Assembly (NCBI GenBank): GCA_964017045.1
Contig: OZ024810.1
Span: 4,572,504-4,636,503 of the forward strand
Length of the DNA stretch: 64,000 nucleotides
Direction of reading: 5' to 3'
DNA from: Omphiscola glabra
Taxonomy: Eukaryota; Mollusca; Gastropoda; Lymnaeidae
In this document: piece by piece, positions 11,801-23,105 of the stretch
Position numbering within the stretch: position 1 is the first letter of the stretch
Layout: each line of letters opens with the position of its first letter
Notes under the pieces: model-generated
Seen by the model: only the letters and a program-made list of their open reading frames with translations
Databases searched by the model: none
What the model was told of the DNA's origin: nothing
Made by a program: the position numbers and the translations under genes

Positions 11801-14800
11801 AGAATTAATTAGATGAGCCTGCAGATTTCAACTTTTTATTCACAGGATACAGCCCAATATTGAAACAAGAAAGAAACAGCTGGAGGCCTGGTGCAGCCTC
11901 GTCTTGGGTTATCAGCGTCAGGTGAAACGGTACAACTTGGATGTTACAGAAGCTCAGAGTTCAGAGCTGTTTTACAATAAACAGTTGAATAGTGAGTCCA
12001 GTCTTATTATGAAGGAAGCCATTTTATTGGAGTACTGCTTTAACAGGGGAAGAGTGCAATTTAAATGGTCACGGTTTCAAAAGTTTAGATTGTCTCAGGG
12101 CTTAACGCTAACCTTTTAAAAAAATTGTAAAACCAAATTAATTTGAATGATCACAGAGCTCAATGTTTTGGATGTGAATGACTTGGAAAAGGTTAGAATA
12201 GCAATCCTTCACAAAACTTGTGGAGTACATGACCAAAATGTTAATAAAGATAGCTCTGGTGTGGAAGCCAACCAATTCAAAAGTACAACTCAAGAAAATG
12301 CACTGGGTTTACCAAGGCTCAAAGGGTTGTAATTTATTGACACAAAACATTACTGCAGTTGGAAAAGGAAAAAAAAAAAAAAGATAGAATGTTAAGTAGC
12401 TGACGCAAAAACATTATGTTAACTTTTATATTTGTGTTATTATTTTTAAAATGTTCTATTTTGCAGGAAGGCTGTCTTTAGAGGCAATATACATAGTTCT
12501 AGAAGAGTTAAAAAGGAGAGGTAATTATTTGTATGTTTTTAGAAATTTCTTTAAAAGAAACTGGGAATAATTAGTTACACTTAAAAAGACACAGGTAAAA
12601 TCAAGGTCATGCGGAAAAAAAAAGGGGGGGGGGGGGGGGGCACCCATCCTGCAGCGATTCAAAATTGTATTTCTTTAATTTAAAAAAAAAAAAAATTTAA
12701 ACACAAAATGTGTAATAAAAATGTGTATATGAATATTCATATTTTTGGTAGGAATCTGCCCAAATTCAGACGCCGTCCTGCGCGTAGCTTTTGCTTGCTA
12801 TGTCTCTGTGTCAAATAGTTCAATAATAACATTACTACAGTCGTACCCGCTTATCTCGACCTCGTTTAATTCGCCAACCCTATTAAGTCGACGTTTTAAG
12901 AGGGCCAAATTTGCCACTTAACGTTGGTTATCTCGATCCCCATGACCAATCGCCAGCTTTTGAAAATGTTAGTTATCGATGCCACTTCACCATCTCACTA
13001 CCGTATTTTCGCGTTTGCATCGACAACCCCATCTTAGCAGTGCATCGTTGGTTGTCAAGGAAATTTGTGGCATACGAGACACATGGGTAGGGGCAGGGCT
13101 GGCCTTATGCCACTGCAACCTATGCGGCCGCAGTGGGCCCCGCACTTTCATAGGCCCCGCCCGAATTTATTTTCTATTACAAAATCTTAATTTTCACTTA
13201 TTATCCTTCTTCCTACCCAGACAGGGCCCCGCGCAATCCGTTTCGCATAGGGCCCCGCAATTGTTAGGTTCGGCCCTGGGTAAGGGGATTGTCTAGGTGT
13301 GTCAAAGGTTATAAAAATATCACCGCAACGTATCGTATTGATCGTGATGGTCATATTGTTGCTTTGTGTGTCACAGTGAACTAGCTATCTGCGGCTGGGG
13401 GAAGGTTGGTTCCGCCGAGCGAAATAATGACGTCATTGCACGGAAAGACGTGTTGGTGGACTACAGTGTGTTGTGACCATGTCATGTTAAATATTACCAC
13501 TACAGCGATCTCTTTATGAAAACACAAAGCAATAGTATACGGGCATACGATAACTGCGAACATGTTGTTAGCAAACATGTATGTACATTTTTATAGTATG
13601 CCGATCGCTTCATCAAACAAATAACGGCAACGCTGTTGTGCAAAAAAAACCTCCAAAAACACGTGCATGTACATTCTCATTTATTAACGCACATCATGCA
13701 GGCCTACATAAAGAAATTTCAGGCACATGTTATTATATTGCCGCCATATTGGTTTTCGTTTATCTCGATCATCGGTTATCTCGACACTTTTTGGCACACC
13801 CCGAGGCCGTTGACATAACCGGGTTCTACTGTAATACACAATTAACCGTAAGTGCCAATTTAAATTTAAAAAAGAAGCACCTTAATAATGATTAATGAAA
13901 AGACAATGTTGCCACAGACTGTGTGCCAAACAAAGAAATGTTGCCACAGACTGTGTGCCAAACAAAGAAATGTTGCCACAGACTGTGTGCCAAACAAAGA
14001 AATGTTGCCACAGACTGTGTGCCAAACAAAGAAATGTTGCCACAGACTGTGTGCCAAACAAAGAAATGTTGCCACAGACTGTGTGCCAAACAAAGAAATG
14101 TTGCCACAGACTGTGTGCCAAACAAAGAAATGTTGCCACAGACTGTGTGCCAAACAAAGAAATGTTGCCACAGACTGTGTGCCAAACAAAGAAATGTTGC
14201 CACAGACTGTGTGCCAAACAAAGAAATGTTGCCACAGACTGTGTGCCAAACAAAGAAATGTTGCCACAGACTGTGTGCCAAACAAAGAAATGTTGCCACA
14301 GACTGTGTGCCAAACAAAGAAATGTTGCAACAGACTGTGTGCCAAACAAAAAAATGTTGCCACAGACTGTGTGCCAAACAAAAAAATGTTGCCACAGACT
14401 GTGTGCCAAACAAAGAAATGTTGACCAAAGTAAGATTACTGTTAGTTGGCTAAGGTCATAAACAATCTAGCCGTGGATGTGATATTGAGTTAAATTGAAT
14501 TAAGTAGCCTCTTACCCTAAATGCTTCCATTAACTCATGGCACAGTGTTTGTGAATCTACAACTTGGCCAGAATTTCACCCAAAAATGTTTGTTGGTCAT
14601 GAAAGATTTTGTTCTCATCATAAAATAAACTTGTCTTGAATGCTTTCTTTTGGATTTTTCAGGTAATTTAGAATGGAAAGATAAAAATAGAAAGTCTTGT
14701 ACGCTAATCTGGAGGACACCTGCAGAGTGGGGACAAATTATTTATAACTGGGTATGCATCTGTTTGACTCTGTATCTGTTTGACTCTGTATCTGTTTGAC

Positions 14801-17728
14801 TGTTTATCTGTTTGACTCTGTATCTGTTTGACCCTGTATCTGTTTGACCCTGTATCTGTTTGACCCTGTATCTGTTTGACTCTGCATCTGTTTGACTCTG
14901 TATCTGTTTGACCCTGTATCTGTTTGACTGTTTATCTGTTTGACCCTGTATCTGTTTGACTGTTTATCTGTTTGACCCTGTATCTGTTTGACTCTGTATC
15001 TGTTTGACTCTGTATCTGTTTGACTGTTTATCTGTTTGACCCTGTATCTGTTTGACTCTGTATCTGTTTGACCCTGTATCTGTTTGACTGTTTATCTGTT
15101 TGACCCTGTATCTGTTTGACTCTGTATCTGTTTGACCCTGTATCTGTTTGACTGTTTATCTGTTTGACCCTGTATCTGTTTGACTCTGTATCTGTTTGAC
15201 CCTGTATCTGTTTGACTGTTTATCTGTTTGACCCTGTATCTGTTTGACTCTGTATCTGTTTGACTCTGTATCTGTTTGACTCTGTGTCTGTTTGACTCTG
15301 TATCTGTTTGACTCTGCATCTGTTTGACTGTTTATCTGTTTGACTGTTTATCTGTTTGACCCTGTATCTGTTTGACTCTGCATCTGTTTGACCCTGTATC
15401 TGTTTGACTGTTTATCTGTTTGACTCTGTATCTGTTTGACCCTGTATCTGTTTGACTGTTTATCTGTTTGACCCTGTATATGTTTGACTCTGTATCTGTT
15501 TGACTCTGTATCTGTTTGACCCTGCATCTGTTTGACCCTGTATCTGTTTGACTCTGTATCTGTTTGACCCTGTATCTGTTTGACCCTGTATCTGTTTGAC
15601 TCTGTATCTGTTTGACCCTGCATCTGTTTGACCCTGCATCTGTTTGACCCTGCATCTGTTTGACCCTGTATCTGTTTGACTCTGTATCTGTTTGACCCTG
15701 TATCTGTTTGACCCTGTATCTGTTTGACCCTGTATCTGTTTGACCCTGCATCTGTTTGACTCTGTATCTGTTTGACTGTTTATCTGTTTGACTCTGTATC
15801 TGTTTGACCCTGTATGTGTTTGACTCTGTATCTGTTTGACTGTTTATCTGTTTGACCCTGTATCTGTTTGACCCTGTATCTGTTTGACTCTGTATCTGTT
15901 TGACTCTGTATCTGTTTGACCCTGTGTCTGTTTGACCCTGTATCTGTTTGACCCTGTATCTGTTTGACCCTGTATCTGTTTGACCCTGTATCTGTTTGAC
16001 CCTGTATCTGTTTGACTGTTTGAGCTAATGTTTTTGGTTAGCAACCATTTAACAAACTACAGCTGAGGTTTAGAAACAGTGTTCTATTTTTTAAAAATAC
16101 AATCATAACCAGTGGTGGTTTTCATTGGGGTACACCTTTCCACCCCGGGGACACACACACATGCAAGGGCTCACAAACACAGATACTTTTTGAAGCAAAT
16201 ATATAATCTGAAAATAATGTTTTATAAAAACACCTCACATTTTTGTTAATTATTGCCATCACCTCCTCTCTTTTGGAGACACCATGTTATTTTGTCTGGT
16301 CATTGTTATTTTGTCTGGTCATCGTTATTTTGTCTGGTCATCGTTATTTTTTTTCACCTTTTGTCTACCTGGATCAATCTTTTCGTGACCTTAAACATTA
16401 AGATATTTTCTTTTATTGATGTCTGACAGATTTCATCGAAGGCAATGAACAACACTGTTTGTACCTTGTATGAGCTGAGCAATGGCGAGGACAGCGAGGG
16501 CGAAGGTAAGATTGACTGAAACTAGCTAGATTATAGAGATGTACAGATGGAATCCTCATAGATTGGATGTGAGTCAAGAATAGCTAGAATGTAGAGATGT
16601 ACGGATCATGGATGGAATGTGAGTCAGGAATAGCTAGACTGTAGAGATGTACGGATCATGGATGGAATGTGAGTCAGGAATAGCTAGACTGTAGAGATGT
16701 ACGGATCATGGATGGAATGTGAGTCAGGAATAGCTAGACTGTAGAGATGTACGGATCATGGATGGAATGTGAGTCAGGAATAGCTAGACTGTAGAGATGT
16801 ACGGATCATGGATGGAATGTTTCATGAAGCTCACAGAGGACCACTATGGAGACCACATATATAGTTGAAGGCAAGGACAACTATACAGATCGGGTAGCTA
16901 AAGGCAAGGACCACTAACTATACAGGCCTAGGGCTGGGCTCACCACGCTGTACATACAATTTAACAAACATAATCATGAACTTAAAAATTAACGTTTATC
17001 GGTCAGAGGGGGGAATCAGTCACGATAGTAGAGTTTAAAGAGATGTGTTTTGAATGCAGTTTTGAAGGCTGTGATGTTTGTAATATTGTGGATATGTAGT
17101 AGAAGAGAATTCCATTGTTTGGGGGCACAGAAAGAGAAAGATCTTTCACCATATGTTTTTGTGCGAGGCTTTGGGACAGAAAGAATACGCCCGTCTGTAG
17201 AGGAGCAAAGCTGTCGAAGGGGTGAATAGACAGAGAGAAGTTCGGTTAGATAGGAATGGCAGAAATTCGAGAAAAAGTTGTGGCAGAGAACAGAGAGTTT
17301 ATAGTCAATTTGTGCTTTTACAGGGAGCCAATGAAGTACGGTGAAAGATAACATTCATACATGTCATCTTTAATGCATACATGTCATCTTTGCGTAAATG
17401 TCATCTTCAATGCGTACATCTCATCTTTAAAGAGTACATCTCATCTTTAATGCATGCATGTCATCTTTAATGTGTACATGCCATCTTTAATGCATACATG
17501 CCATCTTTAATGTGTACATGTCATCTTTAATGCGTACATGTCATCTTTAATGCATACATGTCATCTTAAATGCTCTGGCTTTATGTTCCAGCTGAGACTT
17601 TTCATTTTGTTTCAGAATTCCACGAACTTGATAAAGACATCCTTGTTAGAGCTCTCAAGTCCTTGGAGGCCGAGGGCAAGGCGGAGTTCATGGATTTTGA
17701 AGGGCATGAAGGAGTGAAGTTCTTTTAA
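5837..17728 (+). CDS. VPS25: VPS25, ESCRT-II subunit (six coding exons)
   Basis: Exons: 5837-5886, 11846-11991, 12467-12520, 14663-14751, 16430-16505, 17616-17728. All introns are GT-AG and all phases join. The product is 175 residues, against 176 in human. It starts MADFDWPWQYKFPPFFT, the conserved VPS25 N-terminus whose proline motif docks into VPS22/VPS36. Other conserved blocks are WCSLVLGYQ, VLEELKRRGNLEW, WRTPAEWGQIIYNW, LYELSNGED and the terminal EGVKFF. Family knowledge: VPS25 is two winged-helix domains. Two copies join VPS22 and VPS36 in cytosolic ESCRT-II, which nucleates ESCRT-III through VPS20/CHMP6 at endosomes for multivesicular-body sorting. Nothing in the exons is broken, so the gene looks functional. 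A strong acceptor at 5785-5786 suggests an untranslated exon upstream. Introns of 5959, 475, 2142, 1678 and 1110 bp carry transposons and minisatellites. Confidence 0.97.
5920..6035 (+). repeat. Dispersed repeat with an inverted copy at about 27330-27435
   Basis: In VPS25 intron 1. It contains GGCTAATGTGCTTCTGTGGT, then CTTTGTTTATGATAGATTT, GGGTTAGGGTGA and ACCAGTAGCGTGCAAT. The same blocks occur in the same order on the opposite strand near 27330-27435. CCCTAACCTGAACCCTAA-like stretches at 6185-6255 look like further degenerate copies of part of it. It is probably an unclassified transposon end. Confidence 0.75.
6395..6535 (+). repeat. Dispersed repeat related to the core of the MITE at 54880-55323
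   Basis: Shared blocks with 55020-55150 include a GCGNATATNGAAAAAT-type stretch, then ACGCAAAA, GGCCATTTTA, TCGTTNTTT and CACAGTTTTC. Order and orientation are the same, but divergence is high. The copy here lies in VPS25 intron 1 and I found no terminal repeats next to it. Confidence 0.55.
7807..10469 (+). pseudogene. Spliced transposase-like gene with one internal TGA, nested in VPS25 intron 1
   Basis: Exons: 7807-9389, 9520-9770, 9883-9962 and 10080-10469 (stop TAG). All introns are GT-AG and all phases join, giving 768 codons. Codon 233 is TGA (8503-8505) with the frame continuing directly on both sides, so this is one nonsense change. Layout: a Lys-rich N-terminal part with coiled-coil character, a nuclear-signal-like SPKKKRKMPE, a Cys-containing charged coil, then a core with FSWDSTPIDGQHYNACHIST and GGKTEDYLHQL, a PRYVGNRLHILFHLAG block, LGLFGKLVTGPW, and a C-terminal NINSERVLGMVDAQFKRAPN. 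From memory these blocks recur in an unnamed family of transposase-like proteins in invertebrates and fish, and the SER-type end resembles the hAT dimerisation end. A 5' UTR intron is likely at 7137-7731 (GTAAGT to TTTTTAG). It has the same orientation as VPS25. The copy may be recently inactivated, allelic, or read through; I saw no certain terminal inverted repeats. Confidence 0.8.
10470..11422 (+). other. VPS25 intron 1, AT-rich non-coding
   Basis: This holds the presumed 3' UTR of the nested gene, with AATAAATTC-type signals near 10915. A phrase close to GTAGCNTNATTNGTTTA recurs (about 10635 and 10810). No other coding signal is seen. Confidence 0.5.
11423..11545 (+). pseudogene. hAT transposase C-terminal fragment
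   Basis: A frame reading CEQVFSKMMFFKNKLRSKTT, then DDPLNDILLL, matches the hAT C-terminal dimerisation signature (the C-E-R-x-F-S then K-x-K-L-R-x-R-x-T pattern typical of zinc-finger hAT proteins). The upstream sequence is out of frame and short, so this is a fragment. It lies in VPS25 intron 1, just before exon 2. Confidence 0.7.
12838..13831 (+). mobile_element. pogo/Tigger-like non-autonomous element
   Basis: The left end is CAGTCGTACCCGCTTATCTC. The right end read in reverse is CAGTAGAACCCGGTTATGTC. TA flanks both sides (12836-12837 and 13832-13833). Sub-terminal TTATCTCGA motifs recur at both ends, as in pogo-type elements. No transposase frame is seen. It sits in VPS25 intron 3 and is interrupted by a hAT-like MITE at 13094-13278. 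Confidence 0.8.
13094..13278 (+). mobile_element. hAT-like MITE nested in the pogo-like element
   Basis: A 185-bp GC-rich element with ends CAGGGCTGGCCTTA and, in reverse, CAGGGCCGAACCTA. The flanks GGTAGGGG (13086-13093) and GGTAAGGG (13279-13286) are an 8-bp duplication with one mismatch. The interior has repeated GGGCCCCGC motifs. It must have inserted after the surrounding element. Confidence 0.78.
13905..14423 (+). repeat. 32-bp minisatellite, about 16 copies
   Basis: The unit contains GTTGCCACAGACTGTGTGCC and AAACAAAGAAAT. Copies are almost identical, with a few A/G changes near the right end. It lies in VPS25 intron 3. Because 32 is not a multiple of three, all frames cycle through it, giving spurious frames of about 175 codons on both strands. 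Confidence 0.98.
14755..16022 (+). repeat. 16-bp minisatellite, about 79 copies, adjoining the VPS25 exon 4 donor
   Basis: The unit is CTGTATCTGTTTGACC with C/T and GTTT-for-CTGT variants. It fills most of VPS25 intron 4 and begins within three bases of the 5' splice site (14752, GTATGCATCTGTTTGAC), so the donor itself reads as a diverged unit. Confidence 0.97.
16517..16820 (+). repeat. 50-bp minisatellite in VPS25 intron 5
   Basis: There are five near-identical 50-bp units carrying TAGCTAGACTGTAGAGATGT and ACGGATCATGGATGGAATGT, preceded by a diverged copy that starts a few bases after the exon 5 donor (16506). Confidence 0.95.
17016..17354 (-). pseudogene. CR1/L2-type LINE reverse-transcriptase C-terminal fragment
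   Basis: A 112-codon minus-strand frame reads VLHWLPVKAQIDYKLSVLCH, then YLTELLSVYSPLRQLCSS, LSVPKPRTKTYGERSFSF, APKQWNSLLLHI, and FKTAFKTHLFKLYY to a stop. This is the characteristic C-terminal tail of CR1/L2-like LINE ORF2 proteins (HWLPV...RSFS..AP..WN.LP..IR...). The 5' part of the element is missing, as expected for truncated LINE insertions. It is in VPS25 intron 5, antisense to the gene, and abuts a 20-bp minisatellite. Confidence 0.85.
17355..17572 (+). repeat. 20-bp minisatellite TGCATACATGTCATCTTTAA
   Basis: About 11 copies in VPS25 intron 5, directly between the LINE fragment and exon 6. Confidence 0.93.
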
Positions 17729-18000
17729 CTTTGACGCAGTTTATTCAAGCTATTCCTTGCAGGAACTGTTCTTGGCTTGTCAGTGTCTTCAACTAAGCCA
17801 TTCATCAAACATGGATTCTTTGACAAAGAGCATGGCTTTAAAAATTCAGTAGTGATATGGCTTCTATGAAGTTGCTACAAACTCTTGGGATGTAGAAAGA
17901 TTGTGCCGGTACGGTGTGTGGTGAAAATATTCGTATAAAAATTAAGTAAGAGTGTTTTTTTTAACAGAAGAAGTCATTACGTTGAACTGTTTTTAATAGG
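17729..18000 (+). other. VPS25 presumed 3' UTR
   Basis: Non-repetitive sequence after the TAA. No clear AATAAA signal is seen before the first tandem array at 18001, so the transcript end is uncertain and could lie beyond the arrays (an AATAAATG motif is at about 18887). Confidence 0.45.
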
Positions 18001-18320
18001 ACATTCATTTGTACCTGGACAAAGGACATTATAATTGGGCGTATGACATTCATTTATAATTCTGGCGTATGACATTCATTTATAATTCTGCCATGTGACA
18101 TTCATTTATAATTGGGCATATGACATTCATTTATAATTGGGCGTATGGCATTCATTTATAACTGGGCATATGACATTCATTTATAATTGGGTGTATGACA
18201 TTCATTTATAATTGGGCGTATGGCATTCATTTATAATTGGGCATATGACATTCATTTATAATTGGGCGTATGACATTCATTTATAATTGGGCGTATTGCA
18301 TTCATTTATAACTGGACATG
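18001..18320 (+). repeat. ~25-bp minisatellite downstream of VPS25
   Basis: The unit contains GACATTCATTTATAATTGGG, then CGTAT or CATAT. About 12 copies, with length variation in the second and third. Confidence 0.95.
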
Positions 18321-18344
18321 TCTACGATCTGATCACTGTCGCAA

Positions 18345-18646
18345 TAGTTACACTTCGTCTCACTGACTTGGTCCTGTGACTGTATGGATCACTGACTTGG
18401 TCCTGTGACTGTATGGATCACTGACTTGGTCCTGTGACTGTATGGATCACTGACTTGGTCCTGTGACTGTATGGATCACTGACTTGGTCCTGTGACTGTA
18501 TGGATCACTGACTTGGTCCTGTGACTGTATGGATCACTGACTTGGTCCTGTGACTGTATGGATCACTGACTTGGTCCTGTGACTGTATGGATCACTGACT
18601 TGGTCCTGTGACTGTATGGATCACTGACTTGGTCCTGTGACTGTAC
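18345..18646 (+). repeat. 29-bp minisatellite, about 10 copies
   Basis: The unit contains ATCACTGACTTGGTCCTGTG and ACTGTATGG. Copies are nearly identical. A degraded tail of CTGACTG words runs to about 18745. Confidence 0.97.
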
Positions 18647-18746
18647 TAGTTGATTGATTGTATTGGTTTACTGTCCGTATGGATCGCTGACTGTGTGGGC
18701 TACTGACTGTATGAATCACTGACTGGACTGGTACACTGACTGCTTG

Positions 18747-19617
18747 GACTAATCATGTTTATTTATTTTAAAGCATTTTTCTCTCTCGCTTTAGTATATA
18801 ATTTCTAGTGTTGAAAATCCCGATTGGCTGGATTAAATACCACAAGCTAGAAAAGTATTTATAGTTTTTTTGAGATCAATCATTCAAATAAATGTCCATA
18901 ACCGGAGCATCTGGTTATCACGGTTAGGATTTATGTCACATAAACTTTGAACATATCATTTGGCTTGTTCTTTTGTTTTGGCAGTCCTTAAATTATTACA
19001 TTTATAATGACCTGTGCCGGTACATGAATTGGTTTTGTCTGGTTTTCTCCAAGTCTTAATTTCAATGACCAGGTGATTTTATTTTATTGAACTCACAATT
19101 TATTCATTAAAAAATTGGTTTCTCCTACATTATCATTATGTAGTTGCACATGATTGGAGCAGACATCAAACTATCCCATAATACACATGTTTCTCTGCCT
19201 GGTAGACAAAAACATTGACATGTTATGGAACCAGTACTCAAGTAAACATGGTGGCTACTGACTGTTGACAGAGAGCACAACTAGGGGCATGGTCCTATTT
19301 AACATATTAGGCCAACATGTACTGTACAAACAGGGCCGGTGCCAGCCAGTTTAAAGGAAGCCAATGCTGATTTCAGCTCTGCATATTTTATTTTTTAGTG
19401 CAAAATATCTTACAATAAAATTTAATTCATGCAAAAACTTAAAGTAATACCATATTGTAGTACGGTATGCCAACGTTTGACATAGAATTGCACATTTTGT
19501 TAACATTAGTAATCCCAGTTTCATTTTCTTAGTTAACGTACACTGGATAAACAAAATCACACTATGCTACAGTGCAGGGTTGATTATTGTTTTGTTGAAA
19601 ACTCTTACTTAATTGTA
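18747..19617. other. Unique AT-rich intergenic DNA
   Basis: No gene is supported. A CAGGGCCGGTGCCAGCC motif at about 19332 resembles a hAT-like MITE end, but no partner end was found. Confidence 0.5.
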
Positions 19618-20465
19618 GTACCGGGCTTGGGCATCCTACTATTGTAATACTGGGCTTGGGCATCCTACTATTGTAATACCGGGCTTGGGCATCCTACAAT
19701 TGTAGTACCAGGCATGGGCATCCTACTATTGTAGTACCAGGCATGGGCATCCTACTATTGTAGTACCAGGCCTGGGCATCCTACTATTGTATTACTGGGC
19801 CTGGGCGTCCTACTATTGTATTACTGGGCCTGGGCATCCTACTATTGTGTTAACAGGCCTGGGCATCCTACTGTTGTGGTACCGGCCCTGGGCATCCTAC
19901 TATTGTGTTACTGGCCCTGGGCATCCTACTATTGTGTTACCAGGCCTGGGCATCCTACTATTGTGTTACTGGCCCTGGGCATCCTACTATTGTGGTACCG
20001 GCCCTGGGCATCCTACTATTGTGTTACTGTGCCTGGACATCCTACTATTGTGGTACTGGCCCTGGACATCCTACTATTGTGGTACCGGGCCTGGACATCC
20101 TACTATTGTGGTACCGGGCCTGGACATCCTACTATTGTGGTACTGGCCCTGGGCATCCTACTATTGTGGTACCGGGCCTGGACATCCTACTATTGTGGTA
20201 CCGGGCCTGGACATCCTACTATTGTGGTACCGGGCCTGGACATCCTACTATTGTGGTACTGGCCCTGGGCATCCTACTATTGTGTTACCGGCCCTGGACA
20301 TCCTACTATTGTGGTACCGGGCCTGGACATCCTACTATTGTGGTACTGGCCCTGGGCATCCTACTATTGTGGTACCGGGCCTGGACATCCTACTATTGTG
20401 GTACTGACCCTGGACATCCTACTATTGTGGTACTGGGCCTGGACATCCTACTATTGTGGTACCGG
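19618..20465 (+). repeat. 29-bp minisatellite, about 29 copies
   Basis: The unit contains GGCATCCTACTATTGTGGTA and CCGGGCCTG. The left third has more variants (GTAATAC, CAGGCATG); the right part alternates GGACATC and GGGCATC. Spurious frames of about 200 codons arise because 29-bp units rotate through all frames. Confidence 0.97.
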
Positions 20466-22784
20466 GTAGTTGAAGAGAACATTTAATATCTACCATTTTA
20501 GAAAAAGGACATTTCTTGATTGTGTGTTATCCAAGGGAATAAAAAACAAAGCTGTTATGGTTATTGTTATGGTTATTGTTATGGTTACAAGTTTTAAGGT
20601 CGTAATTGAAGAGGAGTATTTGAACCAAGGAAATGGAAAAAAAAAAAGTTTTTTTTATTAACAAGGAACACAATCATTTTAACCATTTCTATTATTAAAA
20701 AATAAAATAATAATAATAAGCAGATGGCTTTGTTTTAAAAATATTATCTTTTAATTAAAAACAAGTCAAGCTAGACATAAAGAAAAGGAAATATATATTT
20801 AGAGAGAGAGATAAATAAATTATAAATATAAAAAATCAATATTTTCTAAAGTATTTTTATTTTTAGTTACTAGTAGTACTACTCGAATGGCGTGAACGAA
20901 TCTAATTGATCCACTAAACATAGAGATTTACTAAATTGGGTTAGATTTAAAGGCTGAAAACTTTTTTTTTTAATGAGCCAGATATGGGATTCAATTGACA
21001 AAATCTGCCCCAAGAAGATGTAAGGTGGGGGACCCGGGGCGGACTACCCCAAAAGGTGACATTCAGTGGCGTTTCTAGGGCTGGCGCTACACTGGATGGA
21101 CCGCACCACCCTCCCCACGCCAGTGAGGACCTTCCTAGAGTAAGAGTAGTTGTAAATTACTCCATGAGATTTTGTTAAAAATATACCTTTGAGCATGGGA
21201 GTTAATTGAGCAGAGCAGGTTAGAAAATGGAAAAAGTTTACCGAGTCACCTCCCCTTGAATATAACAAGCTTGCTTTAGGGAAGAAATAAATGCCGTATT
21301 AATATTAATCTTTTCATCGGTACGAGTGATGTAGATTAGGCTTCACCTCAAAAATATAATCATACATAGTTCTTACCAAATGTCTATCTAAATTTTTGTT
21401 TAGCCATGTGTACCCCACTCAAGAAATGACAACCCGATACAGGGTTGAATTACCGAGGGAAGGTCTTTTCAAACATCCTGGTCTTTTGCTCGAAATAAAT
21501 CATTTCCAGTGATTCCAGGTACGGAAGTGACCAGACTTGGACTGTATGCTCAACCTGGACAACCTTTTAGGCTCAGTGCGTTCTCTTTGAGAGCATGTGA
21601 GATGTACATTGTACTGGCCGCGTCAAGTACGATGACCACAATCACATTGACACAAGATGACAGCGCCACCTGCCGTTGTCCTGTATTTGACGCACAAAAC
21701 CTCCCTCAACACATTTTCAGATCTGTACACCAAAAATAACTACTTCCTTTCCCACTCCCCCCCAACCCCACACGATAACACTACACACAAAAACAATTTT
21801 TTTCTTAATGCCACGCTTTTGCAAACTCACACTGAAAGTCCATCCGAGATGTTGGCAGTCACAAAGTATTTGTGTTTCTAAAGAACGATAACAAACGGGT
21901 TGCCATAGAAGAGAACTCTCCGGTGTTGTGACGCGCCTTGGCCCAAATGTACGGTGCACCATGTCGAGCAGCCCCATGTTGATTCAGACTTTCTTAGGTG
22001 TCCCTAGACAAACAATCAGAGACGGGGTCTGCCCGCTACGCCACAATTTGCTGTTCTTTTCAAGTGGAGTAAACGCCATAAGGGGGGGCTGGCATTTGAG
22101 CCTCGATGTGGCATTTTTCATCCTTTGCGCTCATCTAGGGTCTCCAGACTCCATTAGGAGCGCTTTTAGAGAAGGCGCGTGACAGGGCTCATTTTTTATA
22201 TTTTCTACACTCTTTCTCCTCACATTAAAATTGTTATTATTTTTTTTTATATATTGTACTCTTCCCATGATCTTAAGATAAGGATCCCAACCAGCATGTG
22301 ACCTCAGATGCTGTAATCCATTGTCGATATTATCATTATTATTTTTCATTTTCAGAATAACCAGTTTATTAATGTTTATCATCTAGTACAAACAGCGGTG
22401 TTCATGGTATATAATCCACAATTTTTATTCAGACGTTACACAAAAAACGTCGACTCCACGGTTCAAACTCCACGGTTCTGTACAAAATTATTTTTTTTTA
22501 TGGTCGTTCAGGACAGTGGTCTCCAAACTTGTACATACAGGACAGTGGTCCCCAAACTTGTACATACGCAGCCGGCCACTTGATCAACGTTTATCGTTCT
22601 TAAATCTGTGAATATATACAAGGACTCGCGCATAAATTGTGTGACCGCCTTCCATAGATTAAAATACCTTAAAAAGAAAAAAATTCATGGAAAAAGAACT
22701 TAAATCATGTTTCTAAAAATTAATAAGTTCATTTATTTATTTAAACAAAAAATCAAATTCAATGTGTCCACAATGTTCACGTTC
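20466..22784. other. Intergenic DNA, one weak exon-like segment
   Basis: AT-rich to about 21000, then mixed composition. A 12-bp GTTATGGTTATT triplication lies near 20556-20590. A 31-bp direct duplication with ACAGTGGTCNCCAAACTTGT lies at about 22508-22570 and resembles the end of a hAT-type MITE. Apart from 21510-21690 nothing coding is supported. Confidence 0.5.
21510..21690 (+). CDS. Weak exon-like open segment
   Basis: After CATTTCCAG there is an open frame reading GTEVTRLGLYAQPGQPFRLS, then AFSLRACEMYIVLAAS. Composition is protein-like. The FSLRAC motif faintly recalls the farnesoic-acid O-methyltransferase-type domain seen in mollusc proteins, but the acceptor is weak, the donor is unclear and no partner exons were found. 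It could be chance. Confidence 0.2.
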
Positions 22785-23105
22785 ATGTCATACGGATGTC
22801 ATGGCGATGTTAAAGCGATGTCATACAGATGTCATGGCGATGTCATACGGATGTCATGGCGATGTTATACGTATGTCATGGCGATGTCATAAGAATGTCA
22901 TAGATGTCATGGCGATGTCATACGGATGTCATGGCGATGTCATAAGAATGTCATAGATGTCATGGCGATGTCATACGGATGTCATGGCGATGTTATACAG
23001 ATGTCATGTGGATGTCATGGCGATATAATATGGATGTCATAAAGATGTCATGGCGATGCCATACGGATGTCATGTTGATGTCATATGGATGTCAGAAAGT
23101 TGTCA
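22785..23105 (+). repeat. 22-bp minisatellite GTCATGGCGATGTCATACGG
   Basis: About 14 copies with the last two bases AT, plus shorter 12-bp half units (ATAAGAATGTCATAG). Internal structure is two similar halves. Confidence 0.92.

Noticed and set aside
13866..14461. Six overlapping frames of about 175 codons, and a CRISPR-like look
   Set aside because: The 32-bp repeat cycles through all frames. Copies are directly adjacent with no variable spacers, so this is not a CRISPR array.
19787..20486. Frames of about 200 codons rich in Tyr/Cys/Trp
   Set aside because: Shadows of the 29-bp array.
21510..21690. Farnesoic-acid O-methyltransferase-type domain
   Set aside because: Only a faint motif resemblance (FSLRAC) recalled from memory; no catalytic or structural pattern can be verified, so the segment is listed as unassigned.
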